From Taxillus chinensis (lineage: Eukaryota > Streptophyta > Magnoliopsida > Santalales > Loranthaceae): a DNA stretch of 64,000 bases. The position numbers and the translations under genes are program-made. How positions within the stretch are numbered: the stretch's first letter is position 1; each line of letters begins with the position of its first letter. Shown piece after piece: positions 24,691 through 34,684 of this stretch. The notes beneath the pieces were generated by a model that saw only the letters and a list, made by a program, of their open reading frames with translations, was not told the DNA's origin and did no database searches. Location of the stretch: contig CM042091.1 of NCBI GenBank assembly GCA_023512835.1, positions 19,733,506 to 19,797,505 on the forward strand, in the 5' to 3' direction.

Positions 24691-25297
24691 TGTTAGAATC
24701 GGGCATAGGTAAATGCCTAATTAAGAGTCACGATACTGTCCACTTTGGGCTTGTCATATCGGCCCGCACGACTTTCAGAACGCTTCATGACATTTAAAGT
24801 ATTCTTTCTTCTTATATATGTCTTAGCTTTCTTGTCCTTAAGTGATGTGGGACAAACATCCCAATAATCTCCCCCTTTGTCACACATCGACTGTACACCA
24901 TTAGCTAGAGACACACCTATGAAACGGAGGATTTCTTGTAACTCTCTCTCAATTCATGTCTTGTGGAGAGATCAAACCGGTTCGATATTAAAGTGACATC
25001 ATAACCCGGATATCGCCGCACCAACGGGATACGCCGCTCGATCACACCACACCGAGAAGACTTTCGATATGACGGAACACTTAACGGGGATAACAATAAG
25101 ACAACCTGAGCTCTGACCAGGTTGTTAGAATCGAGCATAAGTAAAGGCCCGATTACATGTCATGATATTGTCCACTTTGGGCTCGCCACATCGGCCCACA
25201 CGGCTTTAAAACGCGTCGTGACATTTAAAGTATTCTTTCTTCTTATATATGCCTTAACTTTCTTGTCCTTGAGTGATGTGGGACAAACATCCCATCA
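24691..25297 (-). mobile_element. TRIM (terminal-repeat retrotransposon in miniature), 607 bp
   Basis: Two direct repeats of about 175 bp (24691-24866 and 25123-25297) flank a 256-bp non-coding middle. Both begin TGTTAGAATCG and share GTGATGTGGGACAAACATCCCA. On the minus strand a PBS-like site (complement of 25110-25119) adjoins the right repeat, and a polypurine tract AAAGGGGGAGA (complement of about 24869-24878) adjoins the left repeat, so the element reads on the minus strand. Perfect 5-bp target duplications AACCC lie at 24686-24690 and 25298-25302. It encodes no protein and must use enzymes of other elements. No 5S rRNA box was seen, so it is not Cassandra. Confidence 0.85.
25110..25119 (-). 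other. TRIM primer-binding site, shortened
   Basis: The complement reads TGGTCAGAGC, which is the tRNA-Met PBS TGGTATCAGAGC lacking two internal bases. It lies three bases from the 5' LTR on the minus strand. Confidence 0.6.
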
Positions 25298-25724
25298 AAC
25301 CCAATTAAGACTTATTCAATTAGTGGTTAAACACCGTTTGATATGATCTAATTTGGGCTTAGAGTGAATTTTCTTAAATACCAAAAATCTACCTAAATTT
25401 GAGGAGTCTTATGAAGGCATATCGAGGCTCCTTAGAACTTTGGTGTAAAATTATTCTGATATAATGATTCAATAATAGGGAGTGAGGAGAACAAAAATCC
25501 TAAATTTCATGGGAATGAGATTCTCATATGAATCAATTATTCTCATGTGGTTATATATTCCAAATATGAAATGAGAATGAATAAAATAATATTTCATTAC
25601 ATTCTATTTATTAACATGTACCAAACAAACAATTAATTGTTCTAAATCTAATATAGATACTTAAGTGTCAACGTTTAAGCGACTTGAGTTGGTTGCGGCG
25701 GGGAGGAAAAGAAGCACCATGCAA

Positions 25725-26050
25725 CTTTTCTATTTTTAGCTATCTTATCGTTATTTGTTTAAAAGATCGACCGTTAGATTATATATTCATGTAGTGCATG
25801 TCATGTCTATAAAATTTCATAGTGATATAACGGTTGTATTTTGCACGAATGAATTTAGAAAAAATAAAAATAATAAATTTTTCAGTATTTTTATGTATTT
25901 ATCTTTTTATTTTATTTTTTAAATTCAACTGTGCAAAATCCAACCGTTAGATTACTATGAAATTTTACAAGCATAACATGCACTATATGAATATATAATC
26001 TAACAGTCAATTTTTGAAACAAAGAATAACACAATAGCTAAAAATAAAAG
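25725..26050. mobile_element. Foldback MITE with about 120-bp inverted arms
   Basis: The left arm 25725-25846 and the complement of the right arm 25931-26050 match over nearly their whole length. Both start CTTTTnTATTTTTAGCTAT, both carry CGTTAGATTATATATTCATnTAGTGCATG, and both end ATTTTGCAC. An 84-bp AT-rich loop separates them. No open frame. I could not identify a convincing target duplication, so the superfamily (possibly Mutator-like) is open. Confidence 0.75.
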
Positions 26051-26070
26051 ATGGAGCCATGATTTCAGAT

Positions 26071-26076
26071 GTGTGT

Positions 26077-26107
<31 letters not shown>

Positions 26108-26113
26108 GGGGGG
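26071..26113 (+). repeat. (GT)10 followed by a run of 23 G
   Basis: A GT microsatellite runs directly into a G homopolymer 20 bp to the right of the MITE. The G run could form a quadruplex on the plus strand and is prone to assembly error. Confidence 0.9.
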
Positions 26114-26470
26114 CAATATATCTGTCCAACATGACAAACGACGAACTAGAAACGTTGCACTATCGTAAGGAAGAGAAAGAGGGAAGGCATAGGTTAGTTG
26201 GCTGCAAACTGGAACCTGGAGGCGCTACACTGCTACCGCACACAAAGGCTGAGCCTTACTGGAGCCTAGAGGGTGACGTTGCCGTGTGTTTGCTTGGAGC
26301 ATGGCGGTTGACCGCTTGGCGGAGGGAGGATAGGCCGGGCCAGATGACGTCACTGCATGCGTCCGTTTCTCTGCCGCCTAAGGGAGGAAGGATGGCGTCA
26401 ACAACTTTGATTTCCTGCTGCTTGCGGAATTGTCAAATTAAAACAGTCTTATTATAGTCGACGAATTGGC
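26114..26470. other. GC-rich island, no gene recognised
   Basis: GC-rich for about 350 bp between AT-rich flanks, with a perfect TGACGTCA element (26345-26352). An open frame (26059-26457) begins within the GT/G run and has no known motif; its apparent N-terminus is microsatellite-encoded. More likely a regulatory region or relic of a lost gene than a coding exon. Confidence 0.35.
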
Positions 26471-27364
26471 GAGTTGCCAAATTAAAGAGTAAGAGACAAC
26501 TTGAAACACATAGATACCACATGGATTTAGGGATGAGAGGAGGGCAGCTAACTTTAAAAAAATATATTAAAAAAACCCACTAATAGTAGCCACGCTCAAT
26601 AAATCTATATGAATTTAGTATATTATATACACAACTAATAATCTGAACAATCCAATGGAAGGAGAGGACATGGCCTCTCTTTGTCCCCACATGCTTCCAT
26701 CTCTACTAAAAATATAAAAGCAACATCGTGCGGCTTTTCCTCTCCACCGCAGTCAACTCAAGCTCACATCTAAGCATGTTTTGGACATAGTTACTGAGTG
26801 TTAGGGTGTAATGTGTTTTTCATATTATCGTAAAAATAGTTTTTTTTGAGTAATGAAAGGTCACTCTTTATCATAATGGATGAATAATATTTTTTGAGTA
26901 AAAATAGTTATATTCGTAATGGATGAATAATATTGTTGTGTTAGAAATAAAAATAAAGATACCAATATTATCATTGAAGTGAAGAAGAAAGAAAAAGAAA
27001 AGAAGAAGAGATCAATCTAAAAAACTAATCAAATAGATGAAAGCTCATGCTGTAATAATTTTTTATCATCCCCTCTTTGTGCTTGTGACATAGTGACATA
27101 ATCAAATATTACACCGCCAACAGGACCCTAGCCATTTCCGGGGTCTTTTTGTACATTAAAAGGTTTATGTTAAAAATAAATAACTAACTTAATGCAAAAG
27201 CAGTATATAAATATTGGTGCGCGGCATATTGATAACTGTAGTAGGAAATTATTAATGCACACAGCACACAGGTTTGGGTGCAAAAGAGTGGTCTGAAAGC
27301 CCTGATTTGGAGCGGCTTTTATTGGCCTAACTCTAACATCTAGGAAAACAGGGTAGCTATAACG
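26471..27364. other. AT-rich intergenic stretch
   Basis: No gene, repeat family or RNA recognised. It contains purine-rich AAGAAGAAAGAAAAAG near 26980-27010. Confidence 0.5.
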
Positions 27365-27480
27365 TGACGGGGGGGCGGTGGGGGCATTTCATAATTGTGG
27401 CCACGAATTGCAAGGGAAGTGGGCCACGTGAGTTGACCCCGCCCCTCACGTGTGAAACAGCAAAGGGCCATGCAATGATA
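27365..27480. promoter_or_regulatory. Promoter-like island: two G-boxes and a W-box
   Basis: CACGTG occurs at 27425-27430 and 27447-27452 with TTGACC (27433-27438) between them, in a GC-rich island within AT-rich DNA. These are binding sites for plant bZIP/bHLH and WRKY factors. No gene is recognisable on either side, so an active promoter is unproven. Confidence 0.35.
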
Positions 27481-28177
27481 CCGTAACGTTAATTCGAATA
27501 ACGATTGGGTAACCGACAACCTTATGGATCTCGCGTACCCGTGGGTTCAATATTATTTTTGTTTTATTTTTCCTCCTTAAAACCCCAGAAGGCAGCAACC
27601 TTTGTTTTGTAATTGTCTTCGTTCGTAAGAAAACAAATTTTAATGAAACTAAAACTGTAAAAGGTCTTGAAACTTTTTTAATAAAAAAAAATGAGTCAGA
27701 CGTCAACTTCTCAAACAAAAAAATATCCAAGCTTACTGACGTAAAATTTAAATAAAATTATGTTATTATTATTTCTCTCATTAAATTTTAAATATTCCCT
27801 ACTTCTTCTTTTTTTTAGTTTACTGACAGCGTTTAATAAAATATGCAAGCTCGGTATTCTAAAACAAAAACAAAAAAATTATAAGAGAAAAATAAAGTAT
27901 TGTACAACGAAAAATGTACACCTAAATCTATTGTATTCGCAAAGAGAAAGATTACTGGACTAACCTTAAAATTGAACACACAATGCATTTAGGTTCTAAA
28001 CCATAAAAAAATAATAAACAACGTATAAATATATAATCTTATATCTATCAACAAAAAATACACAATCTTATTAATTTGTCATTCCATTCTATACTTTCTT
28101 CTCAAGCCTCTAGTCGATTGGGTTTCATGGACTATATATACATTCATAATCTACGTTAGTAGTTGTATCTCCTATAA

Positions 28178-28352
28178 TTGGATAATCAAGATTACCCCTT
28201 AGAATATGATTATAAAGAACACAACATGATAATGCTACCAGCACTTGTGTCTCGATCGAAAAACCAGAATTCTTCTTCCCCTATGACAAGAAAGCGTTTC
28301 TTAAAACCCCAAATCCTCGTTCGATGGTATTTCAAGGGGAAGAATAAAGAAG
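28178..28352 (+). pseudogene. Open frame fragment cut by the Ogre 5' LTR
   Basis: An open frame starts at 28178 and runs into the Ogre LTR at 28353; beyond that its codons are LTR sequence and are not part of the gene. The upstream 58 residues are rich in Tyr, Lys and Asn and end RWYFKGKNKE. I do not recognise the family. The right flank of the Ogre element (45922-45946) does not visibly continue it before the next element starts. It may be a real exon fragment or chance. Confidence 0.25.
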
Positions 28353-28734
28353 TGTTGGACCCCATTTTGACCGGGCCAAATCACAACCAAAGAAATCAAA
28401 AAATAAGAGTCATTCCTGAGGGGTCTCAAAATGTCCCAAGGTCAACACCAAATGATAGAGGACGAAATTTGGAAACCAACGCACTTAACCGTGCCCGAAT
28501 CCGATTTAAAACGAAGAAGTTATAACTAAAATAGCTTTCGGCATGGAAAGTCAAACTTCCGAAAGGATGGTCAAACGCCCTCGGTCAAATTAACCAAAAA
28601 TATGATTGCAAAAATCTCCCAGAAACTGTTCAAGCGAATTCATGGTTGCAGCCTCGAAGCTCGCCGCACTCACAAACTCAAAGTTCGCAGACCCGCAGCA
28701 CCCCCAGCCTCGCAGACTCGCAGCACTCGCAGTC

Positions 28735-29365
28735 GAAGCCCGGCAGCCAGCCTCGAAGCCCCGTAGTCCAGCTCAGCCTCGAAGCTCGCAGCCTGCACCC
28801 GCAGCACCTAGCCTCGAAGCCCCGTAGTCCAGCTCAGCCTCATAGTGCAGCCCTGCCTCAAAGCCTCACCTAGCCTCGAAGCCCCGTAGTCCAGCTTAGC
28901 CTCGAAGCTCGTAGCCTGCACCCGCAGCACCTAGCCTCGAAGCCCCGTAGTCCAGCTCAGCCTCGAAGCTCGCAGCCTGCACCCGCAGCACCTAGCCTCG
29001 AAGCCCCGTAGTCCGGCTCGGCCTCGAAGCTCGCGGCCTGCACCCGCGACCTAGCCTCGAAGCCCCGTAGTCCAGCTCAGCCTCGAAGCTCGCAGCCTGC
29101 ACCCGCAACACCTAGCCTCGAAGCCCCGTAGTCCAGCTCAGCCTCAAAGCTCGCAGCCTGCACCCGCAACACCTAGCCTCGGAGCCCCGTAGTCTAGCTC
29201 AGCCTCGAAGCTCGCGCTGCACCCGCGACCTAGCCTCGAAGCAGCTTGCCTCGTAGTCCAGCTCAGCCTCGAAGCTCGCAGCCTGCACCCGCAGCACCTA
29301 GCCTCGAAGCCCCGTAGTCCAACTCAGCCTCGAAGCTCGCAGCCTGCACCCGCAGCACCCAGCCT
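28735..29365 (+). repeat. 61-bp minisatellite in Ogre 5' LTR, about 10 units
   Basis: Units contain CCTCGAAGCCCCGTAGTCCA, then GCTCAGCCTCGAAGCTCGCA, then GCCTGCACCCGCAGCACCTA. Several units near 29011-29230 show CAG changed to CGG or shortened. The absence of stops in some frames creates spurious Ser/Pro/Gln-rich open frames. Confidence 0.92.
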
Positions 29366-29945
29366 CGTAGCCTCGTAGTCACAGTCTTGTAGTCTTGCCT
29401 CGTAAACCTAGCTTCGACTCTTCAACGCGGCTTCGACCCTTCAACCCTTCGATGCGGCTTCAACCCTTCGACGCGGCTTCGACCCTTCAACCCTTCGATG
29501 CGGCTATGACCCTTCGACACGGCTTCAACCCTTCGACCTTCGAAGCAACTTCCAGTCTTCAACCTTCGAAGCAACCTCCAGCCTTCAACGCAGCAACAAC
29601 CTTCGGCCCTCCACCAGCTACGACCTTCGACCCCGCGAGGCAGCCATGCGAACTTCGACCCTGCAGGCTTCAGTTGAAAACTCCAAACGACGCTATTTTT
29701 GACCCTCTTTTAAGTGCACAGTAAAGCAAATGCTGTGTCTCTCAGAATTAATTTGAAACGGCTCCAAACACGAGTTTAAATGCTGGGACTCTCGAAAATG
29801 CGTTAATTAACACCTGGGAAATCGTTTTTCGCCTCATAAATACACATGTCGGTCTTGAAACTTGGATTGATGCCTGGGAACTCCAAAAGTCACATCACTT
29901 AATTCATCAAGTACCCAAGTGGGCGGCTGTCCCCTCTTCGAACTC

Positions 29946-29953
29946 TATAAAAA
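29946..29953 (+). promoter_or_regulatory. TATA box in Ogre 5' LTR
   Basis: TATAAAAA in the context CGAACTCTATAAAAATGAGG, conserved in the 3' LTR (44951-44958) and, as TATAAATA, in the related LTRs at 47039 and 56060. Likely the U3 promoter. Confidence 0.65.
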
Positions 29954-30921
29954 TGAGGCATTACCCATTGCCAAAGGGGGGATCCGGTTTTGAAAAAAGG
30001 AAAAAACATCTAAGGATAGAGAGAAAAAAAAGGGGAGAGCCCAGAATTCTACAGACATCATTGGCAGGAGCTGAAGAAAACGTCTCCCTCCACCCTTGCT
30101 GGAGTCTAGTCCCCGCATTCCTCAAGCATTTGAAGAGGAGTAAAGCTAGCAGGAACATCAACCTTGATTTCCAGGTTTTATTCCCCTCCCCTCTTACATT
30201 CATCATCATCCCTACACCAAAATCTCACCTTTTTATCCAAAAATACAAAGCGTTTTCAAAGGCCCGGTGGCTGTGGGATTGAGCTTTTATGCTCATATCC
30301 TCGCCACTTGGCCAATATTGGGTCCGATAGTGAATCTAAGCTTCACAGTATGCTCTTCACGACACAGACCCTACTTTTTCGTTTTTTTTAAGAGAAAAAC
30401 CCAAATTCTTTTTAAACAAACCCAGGCCCTTGTGACTGCGAGACCAAGTCTTATTGCTTATGTCTCCGTCATCCGGCCAACATTAACTGTAGCAGTGAAT
30501 CCGAGCTCCACGCTGTGCTCTTCATGCCACGGGTTTTCTTTCTGTTTTCCTTGATAAAACAAAAGAATAACATTCTCTTTAAATAAACCAACCATGGTTT
30601 TTTTTCACAATGAAAAAAGGAAATAAAAATAAGCAAGCACCCATAGATAAAGACTAGGTACCAATCTTGGGCGTTGTGGGGGTGCAAGAGCTTTTCTTCC
30701 TTCCCCACACGTAACCGATTCCCGAACCTATTCTCTGGAAACCGTAGACCCTCCTAGGTCGCCAAACACACCTTTATTTTTGTTTGGTAGCGACTCTATT
30801 TCTTCTATCTCTCTTTTGGTTTTGTATAAGCTATGGCAATGATAGCTCAATGACCAAATCTCCATCCAAAGGAGTAATCTCAAGCCAGTCACGAGCCCGG
30901 ACGACACCGGGTGATGATAGC

Positions 30922-30939
30922 TGGTGGCTCTGCTGGGGA
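30922..30939 (+). other. Ogre primer-binding site (tRNA-Arg-like)
   Basis: TGGTGGCTCTGCTGGGGA begins two bases after the 5' LTR. It resembles the complement of a plant tRNA-Arg 3' end, the primer reported for Ogre elements, with a few mismatches. Confidence 0.7.
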
Positions 30940-31442
30940 CTTTGAGAGAGTCTAGCCATGGTCTTTTGTTTTTGGAGTGCTTGCTTGTTTATTTCCCTTT
31001 ATGTCTTCTTCATTTTTGTATAAACTGCATTGCTTGTGCATACATGCATTTCTCTCTCCCTCTAACCCTATACCTGGGTTTTCTACTTTTACCTAGGATT
31101 ATCGAGGTTCAATAAGGATGCCCCGTGGGTTCTATCTCACGTAAGGTGCCTGAACTCCTCACCCAAGCGGGGTCCTTTTGGAGGGCCCCCTCCGTCAATG
31201 CCTCTAGGGGTACGAAACTTCTCTCAGGAGATAGTTTGGGAACCAACGAATAAGATAGGTGTATATGTAGATGCCTATCCGGGGTTTTGACCCTTCATGT
31301 GTGTGCTTTAACGTTGTTATGACCGTGGTTGCACCTTGTTTGCTAACTCATGCACTTTTATCACATTTCGCTTTGATTTGCCTTAACCCTCACCCATTTT
31401 GCTTGATGCATATCATGACATCCCATGCATACATATAGGAAC
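30940..31442 (+). other. Ogre 5' leader
   Basis: About 500 bp between PBS and ORF1a without a long frame. It ends in ATGCATACATATAG|GA just before the ATG, which reads like a splice acceptor, so part of the leader may be intronic. Confidence 0.5.
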
Positions 31443-32818
31443 ATGGCAAGTTTTGGGAACCTTTTGAGGGGCGCCAGGGACCCTGAGGACATGGAAGAAG
31501 TGGAGAGCGCCTCAATTCAGATCCAGCAAGTTTTAGGAGACTTCTCACCAAAGACATACTCTATGACCGATCAGATCATCATGGACACTCGGATCGAACT
31601 CCCCAAAGACCTCCGAGCTACATGGAGTGAATGGCCTAACGTGAGACGCATAGCTTACACCCAACAGTTTGGTGATCTCCTGCTCCTGTCACAACTTCCT
31701 GTTGATGAGAATATGGTCAAAGCAGCGATCCACTTTTGGGACCCAAGACGGAGGTGCTTCACCTTTAATGACATCGACCTGGTGCCAACTGTGGAGGAAT
31801 ATTGAAGAATCCTCCGCATCCCCTTTGAAGAAGATGACATTGTTTTCCAACCCAACCCACAGAAGTCTTGTAGACGGGGGTTAGCACATTTCATAGGTTT
31901 CAAATGCTTGGGCAAGGACAAAAAGATCATCGACCCTGTGATCAAAGTAGATGGCAAAGAAATCATTCCATGAGAGTTTGTCAGAGGCCAACTGAAAGGT
32001 GCAAGCGAGGATAAGGCCCATTTGCTCATCACCCTTGCTATTTATGGGCTGGTGGTCTTTCCACGGGTGACCGGTTACATTGACGGGACCGTTTTCGAGC
32101 TAGTGGCACAAGTAACCGGTGGCGCTGACCCTATTCCGGCCATACTCACCGAAACCATCAGATCTCTATCATTTATCCGGACTACAGGAGGTGGTCGCTT
32201 CATGGGGTGCCTCCCTCTCTTGTGCACATGGCTCAAAAGCCATCTCCACTGTGTTACCCCGCGATTCAGGGTTGTTTACTCATGGCCCCCTACCGTCATA
32301 CTAGACATTCTAAGAAGTTTGTGGCTCTTACTCAATAATCTCCTTCAATGGAGAAGGCTGCTGAATCGCCTGAGTGAACAAATGTTGTCTGGATGGCACC
32401 CTGGATGCCAAAAGAATATATGACCTATAGCTGCTGAAGGTACAACTGGGTCCCACTCCTTGGACCATGGGGCGGGACTGCCTATGCCCCTCTTCAAGTG
32501 GCAAGACAGCTGGGAAATAACCAAATTGTCCCAGTTCTCTACGGAATGGAAAGATGTGATATTAACCATGGCATAAGAAGGGCTGAGTCAGTTGCCGATC
32601 GGATGTTCAACGCCACATTACAACCTAGGAAGATCGGTTTCCTTTCTTATTACCCCGACATTGTTCCATCCTATGTGTTTTGGCGGGAGAAACTAGAGGC
32701 GGAGCACCTCCTGCAGCAACAAGAACTTGTCGGTACTCTTTCGACCACGGAGATAATAACAGTGTATGGATCCGAGAAAGGAGAGTCTAGTAAAGCATCA
32801 AGCTCATCAAGGAAATGA
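31443..32818 (+). pseudogene. Ogre ORF1, first copy (ORF1a), disrupted
   Basis: Relates to the extra protein found upstream of gag in Tat/Ogre elements, which resembles the plant mobile domain group; its role in the element is unknown. Start chosen at the ATG of MASFGN because copy 2 begins MASFDH at the same place. Recognisable blocks are FWDPRRRCFTF with PTVEEY near residues 99-120, AIYGLVVFP with GYIDG near 200, then PLLCTWLKSH. NWVPLLGPWGG and a C-terminal SYYPDIVPSYVFWR follow. Stops at 31803-31805 and 31971-31973 and one frameshift between about 32260 and 32490 break it. It is followed after 177 bp by a second, homologous ORF1. Confidence 0.8.
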
Positions 32819-32995
32819 GGACATTAAGCAGGGTCACCCCTCTAAAGGAACCCAAAGCTTGTCTTGCATCACATAGTTGCATTTATATTTGAATAATTCG
32901 TTCATGTACGGTTTTGTCCTATTTACATCAATAAAATCTGTTCTTGTCTGTTTCCCATCTCATATGCATAAGCCTTAACATTCATTATAGGAAGC
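32819..32995 (+). other. Spacer between the two ORF1 copies
   Basis: 177 bp, T-rich, with AATAAA in CATCAATAAAATCTG and an acceptor-like end ACATTCATTATAG|GAAG just before the ORF1b ATG. The layout resembles the leader before ORF1a. Confidence 0.45.
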
Positions 32996-34408
32996 ATGGC
33001 AAGCTTTGATCATTTCCTAGCTAACTCCGAAGACAAGGAAGACATGACAGAGGTCACACATGCAGCTTCAGCAATTCAACAACACTTTGGAGACTTTTCA
33101 GGAGAAAGTGCCCAGCAAACCATACTGGCCCTTGAAGTCCAGATGCGTGTCCAAACGGCCCACCAGGAGGAACTTGACGATATATGGACACGATGGCCTT
33201 TCCACATACAGGATGCCTAAATTAAAGAATACGGGGACTTGTTACATCTAATGCGAGTACCTGTCAACGAGCCTATGATTAAGGCGGCAGCATATTTCTG
33301 GGATCCAAGGCGGAGGTGCTTCGCTTTCAACGAACAGGATTTGACTCCTACTGTGGAGGAGTACCAAGCCCTTTTGGGACGACCAATCAACGGAGGCTCG
33401 GAAGTCTTTCTACCAACCATACAAGTTTCTTGCCTACAGACGCTATCACAGTTCTTGGGAATGACATAAGATGAGGTAGCCCAGATTGTGCACTGCAGGG
33501 GTGGACTCGAGGTCATCCCATAGCCCATGATCCGAGACAAAATATCTCGAGCATCAGGCATGGAACTCTACTCTTTATTCACACTAGCCATGTATGGATT
33601 AATTGTATTTCCTAAATTCTTGGGTTACATTGACGGAGTTGTATGCGAACTTGTGATACAAACATTAGGAGGGGCCGATCCCGTTCCTGTAATCCTTGTT
33701 GAGACATTTAGATCACTATCACACGTACGGATCTCGGGACAAGGTCGTTTCAAAGGATGTCTTCCACTCCTCTGCGCGTGGTTGAAAAGTCACTTCCCAT
33801 GCAAGGACGCCCAACTCAAAGAGGTGGCGGTATTTCCACATAGCGCATTACCTGAATTCATTCTAAAAGAATGGGAATTACCTGAAACAGAAGAGGATTG
33901 GATCAATGAGCTGCAAACCTTAACTAATGATCAAGTTGTATGGAATGCTTCATGGATGCCCAAAGTCGACATAGTTTACAGTTGCGGACCATATAATTGG
34001 GTCCCATTACTCGGTCCATGGGGAGCTACCGCGTACACCCCTCTCCAGGCGGGAAGACAACTCAGGGTTCATCAGATCATTCCTGTGCTACATGAAATGG
34101 AAACCTTTGACTTCACATACATTAGTCTAGAGGCTCGAAGCAAGGCTTTCCGGGGGTACCTAGCCTGGCAAACACCTCGGAAAGTCAGCAGTAGTTCTTA
34201 CTACCCTGAAGTTCATCCATCATTCCCTGCATGGCGGCAACAGTATATTGCTTATGCAGAAGCCCACCAAGATCCAAGACTGCTGCTCCTTCAAAGGGAA
34301 AATGAACTCAAGAACTTGCGATAGAAAATTCAAGAGCAGGAAGTGATCACCGGAAAGCTAGGCGAAAGGATCCACCATTTGGAAGAGTGGTCCGGAATCG
34401 GAAATTAG
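32996..34408 (+). pseudogene. Ogre ORF1, second copy (ORF1b), stops only
   Basis: Homologous over its whole length to ORF1a. Shared blocks are FWDPRRRCFAF plus PTVEEY (near residues 100-123), AMYGLIVFP plus GYIDG, PLLCAWLKSH, NWVPLLGPWGA, and SYYPEVHPSFPAWR at the C-terminus. A short coiled-coil-like tail (RENELKNLR...KIQEQEV) follows. The frame is continuous with no indel. Only point stops interrupt it: TAA 33218-33220, TAA 33467-33469, TAG 33521-33523 and TAG 34322-34324, before the final TAG at 34406-34408. The longest open part is 33527-34324 (265 codons). ORF1b is less damaged than ORF1a. Same mobile-domain-like family; function unknown. Confidence 0.82.
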
Positions 34409-34684
34409 TTTGAGATGATCAAGTAGCATATGCATTAAGGCTATCCTTGTTGTACTCCAGTCTTCTTTCTACTGATAATGTACTCAGTTCCAAATCAATA
34501 AAGTGTTTTTTCCATTTCCATCATTGGCCATTCATTACATGCACTCATTACATACACTCTTGCATTCATGACAAAGGCAAAAATTCAAAAGAAGAGAAAA
34601 GCTTAACGGATCAACATTTCCAGATCAAACAAGATTGGACATTCCTATAATTCGAGATCAACCCGTAATCAAGCACCTGAAGCT
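34409..34684 (+). other. Spacer between ORF1b and gag
   Basis: About 275 bp with AATAAA (in AATCAATAAAGTGTTT) and CATGCACTCATTACATACACTC-like repeats. No conserved frame. It resembles the other inter-ORF spacers of this element. Confidence 0.45.

Larger units (their letters stand above)
28353..30919 (+). mobile_element. Ogre 5' LTR (about 2567 bp)
   Basis: Starts TGTTGGACCCC and ends at GGTGATGATA, matching the 3' LTR at 43439-45921. The end is not the usual CA, in either LTR. It holds a 61-bp minisatellite (28735-29365), a TTCGACCCTTCAACCC-type repeat (about 29400-29560), a TATA box (29946-29953) and a GC-poor downstream leader. Over the last kilobase I count roughly 20-25 differences from the 3' LTR, mostly C/T or G/A, suggesting an insertion that is not very recent. 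Confidence 0.9.

Noticed and set aside
24691..25297. Cassandra-type TRIM with 5S rRNA
   Set aside because: No 5S internal promoter boxes seen in the repeats.
26059..26457. 132-codon open frame starting in a GT/G run
   Set aside because: Its start is microsatellite-encoded and no domain was recognised; frame likely accidental.
16579..28352. tRNA, rRNA or miRNA genes in the spacer
   Set aside because: No tRNA-like cloverleaf boxes or rRNA segments were noticed; only short hairpins without supporting features.
28606..28873. Ser/Pro/Gln/Arg-rich open frames in the Ogre LTR (also 43692-43955)
   Set aside because: They read through the 61-bp minisatellite in several frames, have no domain and are not part of the element's genes.
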